Both the position numbers and the translations under genes were made by a program. The notes beneath the pieces are model-generated. The model was given only the letters and a program-made list of their open reading frames with translations, was not told the DNA's origin and did no database searches. A stretch of DNA of 18,526 nt from an uncultured Burkholderiales bacterium (GTDB lineage Bacteria; Pseudomonadota; Gammaproteobacteria; Burkholderiales; Thiobacillaceae), in contig CALAMX010000052.1 in the NCBI GenBank assembly GCA_937925755.1, forward strand, positions 1-18,526. Direction: 5' to 3'. Shown here piece after piece: positions 16,232-18,526 of the stretch. Every line of letters starts with the position of its first letter. Positions within the stretch are counted from its first letter, which is position 1.

Positions 16232-17704
16232 ATGATGCGTTTTTCGTGTCCTGCCATGGCCGTCGTGTTGTCATTTCTGTTACAGCCCGCTGTGGTGTGG
16301 GCCTGGACACCACAGGAAATCAGGGCCATGCCGGCTTATTGCGCCGGCCGCTACGCGCGTCATGACAACCCGGCCGAATACAAGCGTTGGGAACAGTTAT
16401 ATGGTCCCGACTTTTTGCATACCCACCATCTGTGTGATGCCATCGGTCTGCTCAACAATTATTACAAGGCCAAATCCCCACAGGAGAGGAGGGGACTACT
16501 CAATGAGGCCATGGGCAATCTCAACTACATGATCCAACACGCGAAACCGGATTTTAAGCTCCTGCCGGATGTCTACTGGTATCGCAGCCGCGCCAATGTC
16601 CTGCAGGAGCAGATGGGACAGGCCGTGGGCGATTTGCGCAAGGCCATAGAACTCGATCCAAAACAGGCTCGTTTCTATACTCAGGCGGCGGAATATCTCG
16701 ATAAGCTTCGCCAACGGGATGACGCCCTGAGGTTGGTGAGCGAGGGGCTGCGCCACCTGCCGGGTCACAAAGGATTACAGGACCTATACGATAGATTAGG
16801 AGGGCAGCAGCCCTATCCCGAGCCTTATGCCATCGGTGGGGTGAAAAAGTATGTCGAGACAGACCCCGCGCCATCGTCTTTAATGGATGTCAAGGCGCGC
16901 ACCCCGCGCTCGGCCATTTTCGACTTCAGCCGCAATACAGGTGCGGCCCGCAAAGATCCTCCCATCCTCAACGCCGGGGCCTATCTGCAGGTGGAGGTGC
17001 GAGAAGATCTCGCAGCGCCCGACATCGTGCATTTACGCATCCAGTCGCAGATACCCCAACCCGCCGCGCGCATTCCCAATATCGCCATCGACACTGGTCG
17101 TTTTGGACATCTCTTACACTCGCTAGAGGTAAAAGACCCGCTTTTGGGTCGGTACTATCCCCTTCGATCCATTGGCGGCAATTACACTCATGCCTACTGG
17201 CCAAAGGATTTTACACCGGACTACATGGCCCAATTCGCCATTGACCACAAAGAGGGAAAGATGTACGACCCGCGTTCCCTGGCGCCTGGCAGCAGTCTCA
17301 ACCTGATCGCCCGGCTGGCACCGGGAGGCCGGTTCGAGGATGTTGTAGAGGCGATGAAGCTGGGTCTGACCCGCCCGGATGGTGTACGCATCGGCGTTAT
17401 CGCCCACCATTTGATGGGCTACCGACCCGACCCGACCAAGACGATTATGGATGACGCAGGATTTCTCACGGGGCGCTTGAGACGGCTGACTGGGTTTGAC
17501 GAGACCCAAGCGGGATCAGCGACCAAGCCACAGGGGCAGCAGGCCGCACAGGACGATGCGAAAGAGAGTCAGGCAGTGGCCATCCCGGGCGAATCTCAGG
17601 CAACTAGCGATGGTCAGGCAAACGGCGCCAGCCAGGCCAAGACCGGGATTGGTACGCCGACCAACCCTTGGTGTCGTTTCTGTCCGGAAACGTCACCGAA
17701 ATGA
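16232..17704 (+). CDS. Exported TPR protein of unknown function with CxxC tail
   Basis: 490 aa; not assigned to a characterised family. A signal peptide is clear (hydrophobic 8-22, cleavage likely after VWA at residue 24), so the mature protein is periplasmic or secreted. Segment 25-75 (TPQEIRAMPAYCAGRY to THHLCDAIGLLNNYY) has Cys37 and Cys68, a possible disulfide. Two tetratricopeptide-like repeats lie at about 115-181 (YWYRSRANVLQEQMGQAVGDL, QAAEYLDKLRQRDDALRLV). Residues about 245-415 look beta-rich with no recognised motif. Residues 423-478 are a Gln/Ala/Ser/Gly-rich low-complexity stretch, ending in NPWCRFCPETSPK with Cys481/Cys484. AGGAGA precedes the ATG by about 6 nt; an ATG one codon later is an alternative. 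The gene is visibly less GC-rich than its neighbours and stands alone between repeat tracts. Confidence 0.85.
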   Translation: MMRFSCPAMAVVLSFLLQPAVVWAWTPQEIRAMPAYCAGRYARHDNPAEYKRWEQLYGPDFLHTHHLCDAIGLLNNYYKAKSPQERRGLLNEAMGNLNYMIQHAKPDFKLLPDVYWYRSRANVLQEQMGQAVGDLRKAIELDPKQARFYTQAAEYLDKLRQRDDALRLVSEGLRHLPGHKGLQDLYDRLGGQQPYPEPYAIGGVKKYVETDPAPSSLMDVKARTPRSAIFDFSRNTGAARKDPPILNAGAYLQVEVREDLAAPDIVHLRIQSQIPQPAARIPNIAIDTGRFGHLLHSLEVKDPLLGRYYPLRSIGGNYTHAYWPKDFTPDYMAQFAIDHKEGKMYDPRSLAPGSSLNLIARLAPGGRFEDVVEAMKLGLTRPDGVRIGVIAHHLMGYRPDPTKTIMDDAGFLTGRLRRLTGFDETQAGSATKPQGQQAAQDDAKESQAVAIPGESQATSDGQANGASQAKTGIGTPTNPWCRFCPETSPK

Positions 17705-17820
17705 TGGGGATGATTGCCGCGCCCGAGGGCAGCTCTACAGAAAGCCGCAAGCGAGAATAAGCCGCAAGGGAAGCTCTGCATAACTGACTGCGCGGGCGCT
17801 CGACTCCGTTGCGCGGTGTT
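17705..17820. other. Non-coding lead-in to the repeat region
   Basis: Between the TPR gene stop and the first stem-loop unit I see no gene. It contains the first copy of a 16-bp direct repeat (17769-17784). No recognisable U-tailed terminator is present. Confidence 0.5.
17769..17784 (+). repeat. 16-bp direct repeat, left copy
   Basis: GGAAGCTCTGCATAAC; matches 15 of 16 bases of 18120-18135 (GGACGCTCTGCATAAC) in the same orientation. The two copies bracket the tandem stem-loop array. The GGAAGCTCTG-like form recalls ends of some IS5-type elements, but no transposase gene lies between. Confidence 0.7.
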
Positions 17821-18104
17821 GGCTTCGGCCGCTCGCTTCCGCTCGCTTAACCTGCCTGACGGCAGGTTAGCCTCCGCCGAAACTGCGTTGTGGCTTCGGC
17901 CGCTCGGCTTCGCCTCGCTTAACGTTCGCTGCGCTCACGTTAGCCTACACCGAAACTGCGTTTTGGCTTCGGCCGCTCGCTTCCGCTCGCTTAACCTGCC
18001 TGACGGCAGGTTAGCCTCCGCCGAAACTTCGTTGTGACTTCGGCCGCCGCTTCGCGGCTTAACATGCGCTGCGCGCATGTTAGCCTACGCCGAAACTTCG
18101 TTTT
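17821..18104. repeat. Tandem array of four 69-73 bp stem-loop units (A-B-A-B)
   Basis: Units: 17821-17891, 17892-17964, 17965-18035, 18036-18104. Each begins with GGCTTCGGCCG (GACTTCGGCCG in the fourth) and ends with CCGAAACT followed by a short CG-TT tail, so the outer TTCGG/CCGAA can pair. Each has a central palindrome starting TAAC and ending GTTA: 17848-17869 and 17992-18013 (9-bp stems, TGAC loop), 18060-18082 (10-bp stem, TGC loop), and 17920-17942 (6-bp stem, two mismatches, two more pairs, TGC loop). Units 1 and 3 end GTTGT, units 2 and 4 end GTTTT. No coding potential is apparent. Confidence 0.9.
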
Positions 18105-18119
18105 CGCTCCCTCGCCTAA

Positions 18120-18135
18120 GGACGCTCTGCATAAC
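18120..18135 (+). repeat. 16-bp direct repeat, right copy
   Basis: GGACGCTCTGCATAAC, one mismatch from 17769-17784. It lies 15 bp after the last stem-loop unit. It runs into a small GC-rich inverted repeat CCCGG-CGA-CCGGG (18135-18147). Confidence 0.7.
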
Positions 18136-18188
18136 CCGGCGACCGGGATTGAGTGCCCGGAGCGCCGGATGCAAGACGTATCAGCGTA

Positions 18189-18308
18189 ATGCCACACCAC
18201 CCCCGCGCTTGCGCCTCGGGTAGGAGCGGCGAGAGCCGCGACATGTCGAGGTATGCATCCCGTCGGTCGTTGTTGGTCGTTTTCGATCGCGACTTTCGTC
18301 GCTCCTAC
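18189..18308. repeat. REP/BIME-like module, copy 1
   Basis: Starts ATGCCACACC, then a GC-rich link, a forward REP arm (18220-18242: GTAGGAGCGGC, GAGA, GCCGCGAC), a spacer with about two copies of a 10-bp G/T-rich repeat (18266-18285, the second degenerate), and an inverted REP arm (18287-18308, ending GTCGCTCCTAC). The GTAG start plus imperfect hairpin is the pattern of REP sequences mobilised by RAYT (REP-associated tyrosine transposases) in other proteobacteria. No RAYT gene is in the window. Confidence 0.8.
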
Positions 18309-18334
18309 GGGTCGCTCCTACAGGTCGCTCCTAC
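18298..18334. repeat. Triplicated REP end, 13-bp period
   Basis: GTCGCTCCTAC occurs at 18298-18308, 18311-18321 and 18324-18334, separated by GG and AG dinucleotides. Only the first belongs to a complete REP arm; the other two look like slippage or partial copies. Confidence 0.85.
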
Positions 18335-18342
18335 AGAGGATG

Positions 18343-18523
18343 ATGCCACACCGCCTGCCGCGCCTGCGCCTCAGGTAGGAGCGGCGAAAGCCGCGACACG
18401 CCGTGGCATACATCCCGTTGGTCGTTGTTGGTCGTTGTTGGTCGTTGTTGGTCGTTGTTGGTCGTTGTTGGTCGTTGTTGGTCGTTGTTGGTCGTTGTTG
18501 GTCGCGACTTTCGTCGCTCCTAC
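18343..18523. repeat. REP/BIME-like module, copy 2, with expanded spacer
   Basis: Starts ATGCCACACC like copy 1, followed by a similar link, a forward REP arm (18375-18397: GTAGGAGCGGC, GAAA, GCCGCGAC), CATCCCGTTG, a long 10-bp tandem repeat, and an inverted REP arm (18501-18523: GTCGCGAC, TTTC, GTCGCTCCTAC). Apart from the spacer it matches copy 1 over most of its length. The window ends 3 bp after it, so further copies may follow. Confidence 0.85.
18421..18500. repeat. 10-bp tandem repeat, eight perfect copies
   Basis: GTCGTTGTTG repeated eight times without a mismatch, preceded by a partial unit (GTTG at 18417-18420) and followed by the inverted REP arm. The strand shown has no adenine and one cytosine per unit. 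The equivalent spacer in copy 1 has one perfect and one degenerate unit. Confidence 0.95.
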
Positions 18524-18526
18524 GCA

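Noticed and set aside
17714..18200. Short open frames across the repeat region (17714-18037 plus, 17991-18200 minus)
   Set aside because: They run through the tandem stem-loop units, repeat the same peptide with each unit and lack ribosome binding sites; they reflect the repeat, not a gene.
17821..18523. CRISPR array
   Set aside because: Repeats are directly abutting or nested stem-loops without unique spacers of constant length, and no cas gene is present.
1..18526. tRNA or rRNA genes
   Set aside because: I saw no rRNA-like stretch and no tRNA cloverleaf signal such as a GGTTCGAATC arm with a matching acceptor; a dedicated tRNA scan would be needed to be sure.

Overview
The window reads as a stretch of GC-rich proteobacterial chromosome (Beta- or Gammaproteobacteria; I cannot place it more precisely). 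The evidence is the conserved block yraN-diaA-dolP, an Mpl-type muropeptide ligase, an MlaE/MlaF/MCE/auxiliary-lipoprotein transporter, a maf-rng pair, YqiA, and outer-membrane lipoproteins with clear lipoboxes. Most genes are housekeeping and densely packed.

Layout. From 2 to 3553 (+): the 3' end of a UvrD/Rep helicase gene cut by the window edge, then rlmI, yraN, a diaA-like SIS gene and dolP, nearly abutting. From 3598 to 11909 (-): one long block that reads mpl, MlaE-type permease with N-terminal STAS domain, ATPase, MCE protein, auxiliary lipoprotein, then yqiA, an RNase II-family exonuclease and a TonB-family protein. The first five genes are linked by stop/start overlaps or very short gaps. 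The two blocks converge at 3554-3597. From 12025 to 16013 (+), divergent from mpl: maf, rng, and a translationally overlapping pair of dehydrogenases (tartronate-semialdehyde reductase-like, then hydroxypyruvate reductase-like), both predicted to make glycerate.

From 16014 onward the character changes. A visibly less GC-rich gene (16232-17704) codes for an exported TPR protein of unknown function with a low-complexity tail ending in a CxxC motif. It is followed by about 820 bp without a credible gene, packed with repeats: (i) four tandem stem-loop units of 69-73 bp in an A-B-A-B order (17821-18104), bracketed by a 16-bp direct repeat; (ii) two copies of a REP/BIME-like module with inverted GTAGGAGCG arms (18189-18308 and 18343-18523), the second holding eight perfect copies of a 10-bp repeat between its arms.

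The most interesting signals are the alternating stem-loop array, whose stems differ in sequence but stay paired, the expanded 10-bp repeat inside a REP pair, the uncharacterised TPR protein next to them, and a DiaA homologue lacking the isomerase catalytic residues. I see no clear new defence, mobile or biosynthetic gene system here.
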